Shown here in pieces: positions 37,224-46,368 of a stretch of DNA of 64,000 nt. Each line of letters starts with the position of its first letter. Within the stretch, counting starts at the first letter, position 1. The notes beneath the pieces are model-generated. The model was not told the origin of the DNA. It saw only the letters and a program-made list of their open reading frames with translations, and did no database searches. The position numbers and the translations under genes were made by a program. This DNA comes from Rhodococcus qingshengii (GTDB lineage Bacteria > Actinomycetota > Actinomycetes > Mycobacteriales > Mycobacteriaceae): assembly GCF_021025955.1 (NCBI RefSeq), contig NZ_JAJNCL010000003.1:124001-188000 (forward strand). The letters are read 5' to 3'.

Positions 37224-38047
37224 TGTGCTCGCCGACAGTGTTGACGGGACGGACCTCGTCGATCTTATGGACGTCGTGACGCCGGGTTCTTCGCGCGACT
37301 CCACCGTTGGAGACCCCGCTCGCCATAGCCAACATCGAGCTACGAGCGAACCGCTGTCCTGTCAGAGCAGCGTCCGCTGAAGCCTGCGCCATATCCGACT
37401 TGATCGATGCCAACGATGCGGTCCTGTCTCACGTCGCCGGTTGCTCGCATTCAGGATCGAAGAGTGCACCCACGGGCTCAGTCGTTGCGACTGGTCCGGA
37501 CGGATCTTCGCACTGCAGCCGACCGCCTCTACTTTGCTTCAGCTTCCAGTATCCAGTATCCAAGAGTCTTGAGTCGGTGATGCTTTCTGCAAAGGCGGGC
37601 CGAATTCGCCTCGGCAGTCCGGCCGCCACAAACCAGGTCGTCGTGATTGAGTGGTTCAGCGTCGACGATATCGCAATAACTCTGACGGACAACATAATTC
37701 AGAAAACTACAGGTGCCGTTCTCGCCGGTTCGCCGAACGGTGATACGTGTGTTCGCTGCGCCGCGCAGGCGTTATCTCGTGCTGCGATGGGTACGGACTG
37801 CGATAGGTACGGACTGCGATAGGTACGGACTGCGGCGAGCGTATCGACTTACCGATACCGAGCGCCCCGGCCCGTGGCTGCGGTTTCCACTCAACTCACC
37901 GCGCGGTGTGACGCTGCGGGCGAATACTCGGCGATCACATCGTGACGCCCAATTCTGGGCGGCGGCAACTGATCACCGCAGGCACCTAACTGTCCATCTT
38001 CGAACTCGGGGGCCCGGCAACGCACCCACGCCCCGATCTGATCGAGG
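37224..38047. other. 824-base region without a convincing gene
   Basis: Open frames here (for example 37307-37822 plus and 37429-37695 minus) have no recognisable domain and no good ribosome site, and their composition is unlike that of neighbouring genes. The stretch around 37540-37720 is less G+C-rich than the rest. A 16-bp tandem repeat lies at 37787-37834. It may be a decayed gene or insertion scar between the SLC13 gene and the convergent reductase gene at 38048. Confidence 0.5.
37787..37834. repeat. Three tandem 16-bp repeats
   Basis: Units at 37787-37802, 37803-37818 and 37819-37834 read AT(G/A)GGTACGGACTGCG; the last two are identical and the first differs at one base. They lie in non-coding DNA and may be copy-number variable between strains. 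Confidence 0.85.
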
Positions 38048-39082
38048 CTAGAGATCGAGGACGATTCGGCTACCCTCGGCCGCGCGCCCTGTACAGGTAA
38101 GCATACGGTCGACGTTGTGGTCCTTCCCCTCAGCAGATCGAGGAGGCGTAGCGCTGAGAACCTGAGTGACACAGGTGCCACAGAAACCTTGTCGGCACGA
38201 GTACTGTATCTCCGGTCGCCGCTCGAGCAACACGTCGAGCACTGAACGGTCAGCCGGCACCTGCAACACCTCACCAGTCTGCCCAAGGACTACCTCAAAG
38301 GCCTCTCCGTCAGTGATGGGCGCCATACCGAATCTCTCGACCCGGAGTGCGCGCGCACTGGTCGCACCGAAATTCTTCTGCACAGCTTCCAGCATCGATT
38401 CCGGGCCGCAGCAATACACCGCGCCTCCGATGGGAGCGCGGCGCAGCAGTTCAGGGGGAGTCGGCGGTCCGTTGCCGTCATCTACCAAGACGGCCACTCG
38501 GGTGCAGTCCCAGGATTCTATTTCGTCGAGGAAGGGCATCGAAGCCCGCGAACGGCCCGAATACACCAATTGCCAATCCATTCCGAGTTCACGTGCGCGC
38601 CGAACCATAGCGACGATCGGAGTGATCCCGATACCGCCGGCAACGAACAGCACTGGCCCGTCCTCGACGAACATGAAGCCGTTCCGGGGATCACGAACAC
38701 GCACACTCTCCCCGACGCCTAGCGCGTACATCTCCCGCGATCCGATTCCATCCGCGACGCGTCGGATACAAATGCGATAGCAGGTCCGGTCGCCAGGATC
38801 ACCACACAGCGAATAGTGACGCCTTCTCCCCGAAGACAATTGGACCGCGATGTGTGATCCAGGGTCCCACGGAGGCAGGAGTTCGCCTGTGGGCGAAGAC
38901 AGTTCCAGTGAAATCACATCGCCGTCAGGAACTATGACGGATCGGACTGTCACCACCAACATTTGCCCGTCCGGCGAGTCGGAGGCCCGCCACGATTGCG
39001 CGAATCGCTGTCGCGAAACGATCGACATGTAGAGGTCTGTGATCGTCCCAACCCAATCGATCATGGCGTCGCGGCCGACCAT
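38048..39082 (-). CDS. Phthalate-dioxygenase-reductase-like FMN/[2Fe-2S] oxidoreductase
   Basis: 344 residues from ATG 39082; a GTG at 39091 overlapping the upstream stop is an alternative. Flavin domain motif HYSLCGDP, NAD-binding GGIGITPIVAMVRRA, YCCGPESML, and a C-terminal plant-type ferredoxin with CRQGFCGTCVTQVL plus a distal Cys (LTCTG). This order (flavin, NAD, ferredoxin) is that of phthalate dioxygenase reductases. It should pass electrons from NAD(P)H to an oxygenase. Overlap with the PF10118 gene suggests that diiron-like protein or the desaturase as partner. Confidence 0.88.
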   Translation of the reverse strand: MVGRDAMIDWVGTITDLYMSIVSRQRFAQSWRASDSPDGQMLVVTVRSVIVPDGDVISLELSSPTGELLPPWDPGSHIAVQLSSGRRRHYSLCGDPGDRTCYRICIRRVADGIGSREMYALGVGESVRVRDPRNGFMFVEDGPVLFVAGGIGITPIVAMVRRARELGMDWQLVYSGRSRASMPFLDEIESWDCTRVAVLVDDGNGPPTPPELLRRAPIGGAVYCCGPESMLEAVQKNFGATSARALRVERFGMAPITDGEAFEVVLGQTGEVLQVPADRSVLDVLLERRPEIQYSCRQGFCGTCVTQVLSATPPRSAEGKDHNVDRMLTCTGRAAEGSRIVLDL

Positions 39083-39087
39083 ACTCT

Positions 39088-39993
39088 TCACTTCTGCATG
39101 GCCCGCACGGCAGGCGACGTTGCAAGATAGGTGACTGCTTGCTCCGTAGAACCGTGGTTCGTGGGGTGATAGCCCGGATCGAGGTAGGCCGCCACCCGGG
39201 TGAGAAGCGAGATCGGCGAAGGTAGGGTTCCACGCCTGACGGCTGTTGTGAATCCAGACCACAGCGCTGAGGACAGGCTTACGGTTCCCTTCTTCAACGT
39301 GGGATCGGACTTGAGCAGAAAGATGGTCCCCTGCGCAAAGACAAACAGGGTCACCGGCCCCATGTACAACAGTGCCCGGATTCGACGGGAATACCGGCGG
39401 TCGAAGTAGCACAGAACGTCGTAAGCGACGGCACGGTGCTCAACCTCTTCGGCGCCGTGCCATCGCAACAGGTCGAGCATTCTCGGGTCAGCGCCCGCCG
39501 CATCAAGTCCAGATGCGTTCAGTACCCACTCACCCATAAATGCGGTGATGTGTTCGAATGCGGCGATCAGCGCAAGCCGTTCCACCAACTGATTGATGTT
39601 GGTTGCGCCGTCATCTCGGTAGGGTCCGAGTATCTTCGAGAAAATCCAATCCATCTGCGACACAAAGGCGGTGGGATCAATACCGTTGGCCGTGAGATTC
39701 TCGAGCACTCCTGAGTGCGCATCTGCGTGGACTGACTCCTGCCCGATGAATCCGATCACGTCGGCGCGCAAGTTCTCGTCGGTGATCAGCGGATACGTTT
39801 CCTTGTACGTCTCGACGAACCAGTACTCGACAGCCGGCAGGAATAGGTGCAGCACGTTGAGGACGTGCGTGGTCACTGGATCACCCGGAACCCAGTGCAC
39901 CGGAAGCGTCGACCAGTCAAAGCCGACGTTGCGCGGGGCGAGCAGCGCCTTTGCCCGTCCCAGTTCGGCGGGTGTTTGCTCGACAGGCTTCAT
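39088..39993 (-). CDS. PF10118 predicted metal-dependent hydrolase (ferritin-like)
   Basis: 301 residues, mostly helical. Possible metal ligands follow a ferritin-like pattern: EYWFVETY, GQESVHADAH, AAFEHITAF and GAEEVEHRAVAYD. The family (PF10118) is annotated as metal-dependent hydrolase without firm biochemistry; the E...ExxH pattern would also suit a diiron oxygenase, which would explain the two redox partners beside it. The ATG overlaps the desaturase stop as ATGA, so it is part of the desaturase operon. Confidence 0.8.
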   Translation of the reverse strand: MKPVEQTPAELGRAKALLAPRNVGFDWSTLPVHWVPGDPVTTHVLNVLHLFLPAVEYWFVETYKETYPLITDENLRADVIGFIGQESVHADAHSGVLENLTANGIDPTAFVSQMDWIFSKILGPYRDDGATNINQLVERLALIAAFEHITAFMGEWVLNASGLDAAGADPRMLDLLRWHGAEEVEHRAVAYDVLCYFDRRYSRRIRALLYMGPVTLFVFAQGTIFLLKSDPTLKKGTVSLSSALWSGFTTAVRRGTLPSPISLLTRVAAYLDPGYHPTNHGSTEQAVTYLATSPAVRAMQK

Positions 39994-41162
39994 GATGCGC
40001 CACTTTCATCTGGTCGTTTCGGTGCCGCTTGCGTCGTCGAACCGGTCAGAAAAGGCGGCAGGCTCAGTGAGAAGATTTTTCCCCACACGGAGCTGACCTG
40101 CTTGACAAGTCCACCTGTGTTGTACGGCAGGCCATGTTTTTCGCACAGCGCCTTCACTTGCGGCGCCATCTCGGGATACCGGTGCGCAGGCAGGTCGGGA
40201 AACAGGTGATGCTCGATTTGATGTGAAAGATTGCCGGACATGATGTGCATCAGTTGTCGACCCTCGATGTTGGCGCTGCCCAGCATCTGTCGCACGTACC
40301 AGTGTCCGCGGGTTTCAGCGGTGGTTTCTTCCTCGGTGAAAACCTGGACACCGGTGGGGAAATGCCCGCAGAAGATGACGGTGTGCATCCAGACGTTGTG
40401 AATCACCTTCGAACTCGCATTGCCCAGCAGAGTGGAAGCGAACAACGGCCCTGTCAGCGCAGGAAAGAGCACGTAATCCTTGACGACCTGCTGGCTCGCC
40501 TTGCTCAACATTCCTTCCAGAAGCGGCTTTACATCGACCCATTTCCGGTTGCCCTTGACGATGTTGTCGATCTCGAGATCGTGGAGCATCACGCCCCACT
40601 CGAAAAACAGCATCAGGACCAGCGAATAGAGGGGGTTGCCCAGATAATACGGATGCCACTTCTGCGACTCGTCGATTCGTATGATGCCGTATCCGATGTC
40701 TCGGTCACGTCCAGCGATGTTGGTGTAGGTGTGGTGGAGGAAATTGTGCGAATGCTTCCACTGATCCGCCGGGCAGACGGTGTCCCACTCGAACACCTGA
40801 GAACTCAAGCCGGGTTCACGCATCCAGTCGTACTGGCCGTGCATGACATTGTGGCCGATTTCCCAGTTGTCGAGGATCTTGGAAATGCTCAACGCGCCCA
40901 CGCCCGCCAACCAGAACGGGGGCAGGAATCCGAGATACATCAGGCCGCGGCCGGCAACCTCGAATCCGCGCTGCACCTTGATGAGCCGATAGATGTATTC
41001 TCGATCGACATCGCCGAGATCGGCAACGATCCGGGCGCGCAATTGGTCGAGTTCGACACCAATTTCCTCGATCTGTTCGGGAGAAAGCCGGACCCGTTCC
41101 TCGGGTTCGTCGCCTCGAGCCGCTCCCAGCGAGGTCAGCGCTGAAGTCAAGAAACTCATCAT
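39990..41162 (-). CDS. DesA3-like membrane acyl desaturase
   Basis: 390 residues from ATG 41162, chosen because AAGGGTGA precedes it; an ATG at 41192 would add 10 residues. The three histidine boxes of membrane diiron desaturases are clear: GHNVMH, HNFLHH (in WKHSHNFLHHTYTN) and HQIEHHLFPD, with membrane segments between them. The closest well-known type is mycobacterial DesA3, the stearoyl-CoA delta-9 desaturase, which works with a dedicated reductase. That reductase is encoded directly upstream (41199-42293). Confidence 0.92.
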   Translation of the reverse strand: MMSFLTSALTSLGAARGDEPEERVRLSPEQIEEIGVELDQLRARIVADLGDVDREYIYRLIKVQRGFEVAGRGLMYLGFLPPFWLAGVGALSISKILDNWEIGHNVMHGQYDWMREPGLSSQVFEWDTVCPADQWKHSHNFLHHTYTNIAGRDRDIGYGIIRIDESQKWHPYYLGNPLYSLVLMLFFEWGVMLHDLEIDNIVKGNRKWVDVKPLLEGMLSKASQQVVKDYVLFPALTGPLFASTLLGNASSKVIHNVWMHTVIFCGHFPTGVQVFTEEETTAETRGHWYVRQMLGSANIEGRQLMHIMSGNLSHQIEHHLFPDLPAHRYPEMAPQVKALCEKHGLPYNTGGLVKQVSSVWGKIFSLSLPPFLTGSTTQAAPKRPDESGAS

Positions 41163-41198
41163 CCGTAGTTCACCCTTCTCGACGGTGAGCATCAGTTG

Positions 41199-42293
41199 TC
41201 AAAGGTTGATCGTGACATCGCCGACGGCAGCGGAAACACACAGCTGGATCGGTTGGTCCGCTCGGGTATCCACATCGCCCGTACGAAGGTTCCGCGTACT
41301 ACCGGTAGCTTTCATCGCAGTACAGGAAAAACAGATCCCCATCCGGCATCCGAATTCGGGTTTGAGCCCGGCCATTTCTGCTTGTTCGAGAAGGCTCACG
41401 CTCGAGTTGGGTACCGATATCCCAGCGAGAACGAAGGACGTATTGCCCTCAGTGCCCCCGGGAACAAACATCGGTGCGGCGGTGAACGCCTCCGTCCGCA
41501 ACTGGGCACCAAGCCCACGCGCCTGATAGAGATCTCGAACCGAGTCCATCAACCCCTGCGGGCCACACAAATATGTCAACGCCGGTGCATCCCCCGACGT
41601 CATGGTGTCGAGATGATCGGGCACAAAATTCCCGTACAGCTCGGCGACACCAGTCTGATCGGTGTACACAATCCGCACCGTTACGTTCTCCAACTCCCCC
41701 ACCCACGCCAATTCATCGCGGTACACCGCATCAGCGGAGGTCCGCGCGTAGTGTAGAAATACGATATCGCCGGGGTAGTTCTCGTCGATCAGTGTCCGCA
41801 GCATCGACATGACGGGCGTCACGCCGCTGCCACCACTGATGAAGACGATGCGTTGTGGTCGCTGATCCGGCAGCCGAAACTCACCCGCAGCTGCAGCCAG
41901 ACTGAAGACCATCCCGGCACAGGCATTCTTCACGAGAAAATTGGAAACGGCGCCGCGCGCGTGAACCGTCAGTTCGATCTGTCCGTCGGCCCGGTGCTGA
42001 GAGTTGACAGGTGAGTAGCAGCGCGTTTCGCGGATTCCTCTGATCACCACGCCGATCCGAACGAACTGGCCAGCTTCGAAACCCGCCCATTGACTGGTCG
42101 GGCGCACGGTGAGCGTCACCGCATCTGAAGTGGCACGGTGAACCGCTGTCACCACGCCCCGCAAATCTCGCACCGTTAACAGCGGGTCAATCAGCTCCAA
42201 ATAGCGATCGATGGGATGGGGTGCAACCAACTTCTCGAACAACGCCACAAGGGGTAGGCGAAACTTGGTCGCAACTTCGGCCATCAACGTCAC
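41199..42293 (-). CDS. Ferredoxin-NAD(P) reductase partner of the desaturase (Rv3230c-like)
   Basis: 364 residues. GTG 42293 is favoured by AGAGGGAAG 10 bases upstream; ATG 42284 and GTG 42302 are alternatives. FAD site RCYSPVNS, NAD site FISGGSGVTPVMSMLRTL, YLCGPQGLM, and a C-terminal [2Fe-2S] domain with CRMGICFSCTAMK and a distal Cys (IQLCVS). It feeds electrons from NADPH to the diiron desaturase. First gene of the four-gene minus-strand operon (reductase, desaturase, PF10118 protein, second reductase). Confidence 0.9.
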   Translation of the reverse strand: MTLMAEVATKFRLPLVALFEKLVAPHPIDRYLELIDPLLTVRDLRGVVTAVHRATSDAVTLTVRPTSQWAGFEAGQFVRIGVVIRGIRETRCYSPVNSQHRADGQIELTVHARGAVSNFLVKNACAGMVFSLAAAAGEFRLPDQRPQRIVFISGGSGVTPVMSMLRTLIDENYPGDIVFLHYARTSADAVYRDELAWVGELENVTVRIVYTDQTGVAELYGNFVPDHLDTMTSGDAPALTYLCGPQGLMDSVRDLYQARGLGAQLRTEAFTAAPMFVPGGTEGNTSFVLAGISVPNSSVSLLEQAEMAGLKPEFGCRMGICFSCTAMKATGSTRNLRTGDVDTRADQPIQLCVSAAVGDVTINL

Positions 42294-42471
42294 TGCGACC
42301 ACACTTCCCTCTTGCGTTACCTCGGTACAGCACCAAGGTCCCCGAAGCAGTCACAGTCTTACACAAATCGGGCAAATTCGGACCAAAGTCAAGGATACGG
42401 TAGGTATGGCGTACGCGGCCCGCCGATGTACGCGATTGGAATCAATACACCCTTCGGGGCAAACCGCTGTC

Positions 42472-42477
42472 TACGAT
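42472..42477 (+). promoter_or_regulatory. -10 element of a probable leaderless promoter
   Basis: TACGAT lies exactly six bases before the GTG at 42484, so transcription would start at the G of the start codon. Leaderless messages are common in actinobacteria. No convincing -35 element is seen. Confidence 0.45.
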
Positions 42478-42483
42478 CATGGA

Positions 42484-43335
42484 GTGACACCCCAGCCGAG
42501 GACATACTCCGTAAACGAATTCGAGTTCGAGACTCTGGTCGACGGCCCCCAAAGCGGGCCCCCCATCATCCTCTTGCACGGGTTCCCTGAAACACACAAT
42601 TCCTGGACAGCGGTATCCAAGCTACTTACAAGCAAAGGAATGCGTTCGATCGCGCCGAACCAACGCGGATACTCAGCCGGCGCCCGACCTCCCCACATCG
42701 CGGACTACCGCCTCGATCGACTCGTCGCCGATGTCATCGGGCTGCTCGATGCGCTGGAATTGAACAGCGCCCACCTGGTCGGCCATGATTGGGGCTCTGC
42801 CGTTGCCTGGGCGGTCGCCGCGCGCCATCCAGACCGGATTCGCACGCTGACCTGTGCGTCAATTCCGCACACGAGCGCCTTCAGTTGGGCTTTGGCGAAC
42901 GATCTCGACCAGCAAACCCGATCAGGCTACATTCGGCGGTTCTGGCAGCAGGGCAAGGCAGAGGAAGAACTGCTGGCCGACAATTCGCGCGGTCTACGCG
43001 GGCTCTTCGGCGGACATCCCGATACAGCCGTCGCCGATCACAATATCGGCCACCTGAGCGAACGAGAAACGCTCACCGCAGCACTGAACTGGTATCGCGC
43101 TATGTCGCCGGACGACTCGGCTCTCCCACCCGTTCGGGTGCCGACCACCTATCTCTGGGGAACGCAGGACGCCGCAATGGGCAGAGTAGGCGCAGAGTTA
43201 TGCCAAGAATTTGTGACCGGCCCATACACGTTTATCGAACTCGAAGGCGTTGGGCATTGGGTGCCCGCCCAGGCAACAGAGGCACTGGCCACGGCGGTCA
43301 TCGACAGAGTCCAGGCATCGCCCGATCACCTGTAG
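42484..43335 (+). CDS. Epoxide-hydrolase-like alpha/beta hydrolase
   Basis: 283 residues from GTG 42484 (leaderless model). ATG 42406 with AAGGA upstream would add 26 residues that look unconserved. Motifs: oxyanion HGFPETHNSW, NQRGYSAGARP, and the nucleophile elbow VGHDWGSAVAW with Asp in the nucleophile place, as in epoxide hydrolases and dehalogenases; the general base His is in GVGHWVPAQ. It is cytosolic. Transcribed divergently from the desaturase operon, so a role in detoxifying fatty-acid epoxides is conceivable but not shown. Confidence 0.85.
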   Translation: MTPQPRTYSVNEFEFETLVDGPQSGPPIILLHGFPETHNSWTAVSKLLTSKGMRSIAPNQRGYSAGARPPHIADYRLDRLVADVIGLLDALELNSAHLVGHDWGSAVAWAVAARHPDRIRTLTCASIPHTSAFSWALANDLDQQTRSGYIRRFWQQGKAEEELLADNSRGLRGLFGGHPDTAVADHNIGHLSERETLTAALNWYRAMSPDDSALPPVRVPTTYLWGTQDAAMGRVGAELCQEFVTGPYTFIELEGVGHWVPAQATEALATAVIDRVQASPDHL

Positions 43336-43344
43336 GCCGATTCG

Positions 43345-44316
43345 CTAGGCACGTTCTGCGGCAATCAAAGCAAAACGCCGGTCAGGATCGGTCCAAAGCT
43401 TGCGCACCCCGAAACCCGCCGACGCGAGCTCCGCGGCAATCCCTCCCTCGGTGAACTTCGCCGAGATCTCGGTGCGCAGCTGCTCGCCCGCTGCGAAGGT
43501 GATCTCCAGATCCAGCTCGTCGATCCGGACCGAGAGTTCACGAAGCGCTTCCAGCCGCATCTCGATCCACTGGTTCTCGACGTCCCAGAGCGCGACGTGA
43601 CGGAAGTCATCCAAGGGAAAGTTCGCTCCCAGTTGCTTGTTCAGGACCGCGAGAACATTGAGGTTGAACTGTGCCGTCACGCCGGCAGCGTCGTCGTACG
43701 CGGGCACGAGAACAGCCGGATCGATCACCAATCCGACGCCCAGGATCAGGTTCTCCCCCGGATCCAGCACCGCTGCAATGCCCGAGAGGAACTCGGCGCG
43801 TTCTGCCGGAACGAGATTGCCGAGAGTTCCACCGAGAAACGCGACCGCCCGCCGTCCACCACCGGGCAGATGATGCAGCGAGCCTGTGAAGTCACTGACC
43901 ACCCCGACCACATCGATGCCGGGGAACTCGGCACCGACCTGCCGCGCCGCGCCTTCCAGTGCCGTCACCGAAACATCCTGCGGTACATACGTTCGCAGAG
44001 TTCCGCGCGCGGTCATTGCATCGAGTAACAACCGCGTCTTCTCCGAGGAACCGGAACCCAGTTCGATCAGGATCTCAGGTTCGGTCAACGCAGCGATCTC
44101 GTCGGCGTACTGCGCGAGCAGGCCGCGCTCGGTACGGGTGGGGTAGTACTCGGGTAAGGCCGTGATCTCCTCGAACAATTCACTTCCACACGCGTCGTAA
44201 AACCATTTGGGCGAGAGCCACTTCGGCGTAGCGGTCAGACCCTCCCTGGCCTCGGCTCGCAGTGCGTCGACCGATTCGGCCGGTGTCAGATAAACCTCGA
44301 GCGTAGGGGTTTTCAT
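43345..44316 (-). CDS. egtD: L-histidine N-alpha-methyltransferase EgtD
   Basis: 323 residues from ATG 44316, overlapping the egtC stop. Family features: N-terminal LSPKWFYDACGSELFEEITALPEYYPTRTE, SAM-binding IELGSGSSEKTRLLLDA, FLGGTLGNL, and a C-terminal DFRHVALWDVENQWIEMRL. The enzyme trimethylates histidine to hercynine, the first step of ergothioneine synthesis, in the cytosol. Last gene of the egtABCD operon. It ends 9 bases from the convergent epoxide-hydrolase-like gene. Confidence 0.96.
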   Translation of the reverse strand: MKTPTLEVYLTPAESVDALRAEAREGLTATPKWLSPKWFYDACGSELFEEITALPEYYPTRTERGLLAQYADEIAALTEPEILIELGSGSSEKTRLLLDAMTARGTLRTYVPQDVSVTALEGAARQVGAEFPGIDVVGVVSDFTGSLHHLPGGGRRAVAFLGGTLGNLVPAERAEFLSGIAAVLDPGENLILGVGLVIDPAVLVPAYDDAAGVTAQFNLNVLAVLNKQLGANFPLDDFRHVALWDVENQWIEMRLEALRELSVRIDELDLEITFAAGEQLRTEISAKFTEGGIAAELASAGFGVRKLWTDPDRRFALIAAERA

Positions 44317-45059
44317 TGTTCTCCCATCGGTATCGGGGTGATGATCAAATGGCCAGGACGCGCGCAGACGATGTGCCGGTCCGGCACCTGCTCCCAGTCC
44401 GGCGATCGATCGAACGGTTCGGAAACGATCAGGGCCCGCGACTCGTCGACCCGCGTGTACAACGTGTGGCCCCAGGCCGTGGCCCATAGTTCCTGTCCGT
44501 CGCCGAACAGGAGGTTCAGTCGTGAATCCGGTGCCGCCGCAGCCACATCGTGAACGAGGCTCGTCACGGCGGCTTCCACGGGCTTCGACTTCAACCGATG
44601 CCGAAGCACTGTCCACAACAAGGCGGCATCCGTCGGGGCGGGCATCTTCAGCAGTTCGACGGCCGGAACTTCTGCCGCCAAGTCGGCAAGTGAACCAGGC
44701 CAACCGGATACCGCTCCGTTATGGCTGAAAGCGTAGGTTCCGTCGACAAACGGTGCGCAGGCACCGATCTCGACGGCCATCCCCTCCGTCGCGGAACGTA
44801 CGGCGGCGAGAACGGATCCGGAAACGATGTGGGACAACGTCTCGTCGACGGTCGGGTCCGACCAGATCGGCGAAATGCTGCGATACCGCCCCTGTCTTCC
44901 GTCGTTCCACCACACCGCGCCGAATCCGTCGGCATTGATGGTCCCGCCTCCACGCATCTCACGTGGTGCCCACGACTGTCGCATCAGTGAGTTCTCGCCG
45001 TCGTGGAGGAGCTCACGAACCGAACGTGGCGGCCCGAGATACCCGAGGTGCCGACACAT
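44313..45059 (-). CDS. egtC: Ergothioneine gamma-glutamyl amidohydrolase EgtC
   Basis: 248 residues from ATG 45059, giving MCRHLGYLG with the catalytic Cys2 of class II glutamine-amidotransferase (Ntn) enzymes; the ATG is 1 base past the egtB stop. Other Ntn features are NADGFGAVWW and FSHNGAVSGWPG. It removes the glutamyl group from gamma-glutamyl-hercynylcysteine sulfoxide. Operon position between egtB and egtD agrees. Confidence 0.94.
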   Translation of the reverse strand: MCRHLGYLGPPRSVRELLHDGENSLMRQSWAPREMRGGGTINADGFGAVWWNDGRQGRYRSISPIWSDPTVDETLSHIVSGSVLAAVRSATEGMAVEIGACAPFVDGTYAFSHNGAVSGWPGSLADLAAEVPAVELLKMPAPTDAALLWTVLRHRLKSKPVEAAVTSLVHDVAAAAPDSRLNLLFGDGQELWATAWGHTLYTRVDESRALIVSEPFDRSPDWEQVPDRHIVCARPGHLIITPIPMGEQ

Positions 45060-45060
45060 G

Positions 45061-46368
45061 TCAGGATCTACCCGAAATCGTTCTGGCGCAGCGAAAACCC
45101 GAGAAGATCTGGCGTCTGATCGGATGGTCCCAGTTGCGGAACGTCCCCCGGCAGGCAACGCTGTCGGTCCCGAACGATCCCCCGCGCAACACTTTGTAGT
45201 CGCCGCCGAAGAACACCTCCGAATACTCCCGATACGGGAAGGCCCGGAAGCCGGGATACGGATGGAATCCCGAAGACGTCCACTCCCACACGTCGCCGAT
45301 CAACTGCTCGACACCCGCTGCCGACGCCCCCGCCGGGTACGAGCCGACGCTGGCTGGACCGAGGTGGCGTTGACCGAGATTGGCAAGATTCTCGTCTGCG
45401 GACACGTCCCCCCACGGGAACCGTCGTGATCTTCCGGATTCCGGATCCCACCGTGCGGCCTTTTCCCACTCCGCCTCGGTGGGAAGCCTTTTACCCGCCC
45501 AATTCGCGTAGGCTTCGGCTTCGTAGAAGCTCACATGCACGACCGGCTTGTCCGGTGGGACCGGCGCCTCGACGCCGAAAGTCTCGTGCCACCAACCCGA
45601 ACTGTCATGTTCCCAGAACAGAGGCGCTCGAAGCTTCGCGTCGACGCGATGCCGCCAACCGTCTCGAGACCACAGTTCCGGTCGGGAATAGCCGCCGTCC
45701 TCGATGAATTCGATGAACTGCCCGTTGGTGACCGGGAATCTGTCGATTGCGAAATCAGTGAGATAGACCTGATGTGCAGTGCGCTCGTTGTCGAGTGCCC
45801 ACGGCTCGTCGTCGGTCCCCATGACGAAGGAACCGGCTGCGATGGTGACCTCGTCGAGTTCCGGCGTGCGGCCCGCTTGCGGAGCGGGTGTCGCAACGAG
45901 TGCCGTCGGCCCCGAACGTAATTGGTGTGTCGCGAGCATGGTCTCGGCGTGTTGCTGTTCGTGCTGGGCGATCATCCCGAAGGCAAACCCGTCCACGTCG
46001 AGTTCTGTGCGCCCGAACGTGCTGGCTTCGAGCACATCCCACACCTTCCCACGAACCGTACGTACGTATTCGCGCGCCTCGGCCGGGTTGAGCAGGGGAA
46101 GTGTGGGTCTCGACGACCTCGAATGCTTGAAAGCGTCGTACAGTTCGTCTATGTCGCTACGCACCGGATCGCGACCACCGACATCGCGCACCAGCCAGAG
46201 TTCCTCTTGATTGCCGATGTGCGCCAGATCCCACACGAGCGGACTCATCAACGGGGAATGCTGAGCGATCAATTCGGTATCGTCGACGCAGTCGGTGAGC
46301 AGCGTCGACCGCTCACGCGCTCGCAGAAGTACGGCCTCGACCGCTTCTTTGGTGATCTCCCCCGTCAT
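45061..46368 (-). CDS. egtB: Hercynine oxygenase EgtB
   Basis: 435 residues. An N-terminal DinB-like domain with the iron ligand candidates His50 (DLAHIGNQEE) and His136/His140 (QHEQQH), followed by an FGE-sulfatase-type domain (KRLPTEAEWEKAARWDP, GDVWEWTSSGFHPYPGF, VLRGGSF). This is the non-haem iron sulfoxide synthase that joins gamma-glutamylcysteine to hercynine. Overlaps the egtA stop by 4 bases. Confidence 0.96.
   Translation of the reverse strand: MTGEITKEAVEAVLLRARERSTLLTDCVDDTELIAQHSPLMSPLVWDLAHIGNQEELWLVRDVGGRDPVRSDIDELYDAFKHSRSSRPTLPLLNPAEAREYVRTVRGKVWDVLEASTFGRTELDVDGFAFGMIAQHEQQHAETMLATHQLRSGPTALVATPAPQAGRTPELDEVTIAAGSFVMGTDDEPWALDNERTAHQVYLTDFAIDRFPVTNGQFIEFIEDGGYSRPELWSRDGWRHRVDAKLRAPLFWEHDSSGWWHETFGVEAPVPPDKPVVHVSFYEAEAYANWAGKRLPTEAEWEKAARWDPESGRSRRFPWGDVSADENLANLGQRHLGPASVGSYPAGASAAGVEQLIGDVWEWTSSGFHPYPGFRAFPYREYSEVFFGGDYKVLRGGSFGTDSVACRGTFRNWDHPIRRQIFSGFRCARTISGRS

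Noticed and set aside
37307-37822. Plus-strand frame of 171 codons, and minus-strand frames 37429-37695 and 37051-37413
   Set aside because: No domain, no ribosome site and atypical composition. Possibly gene remains, but I cannot support any of them as a gene.
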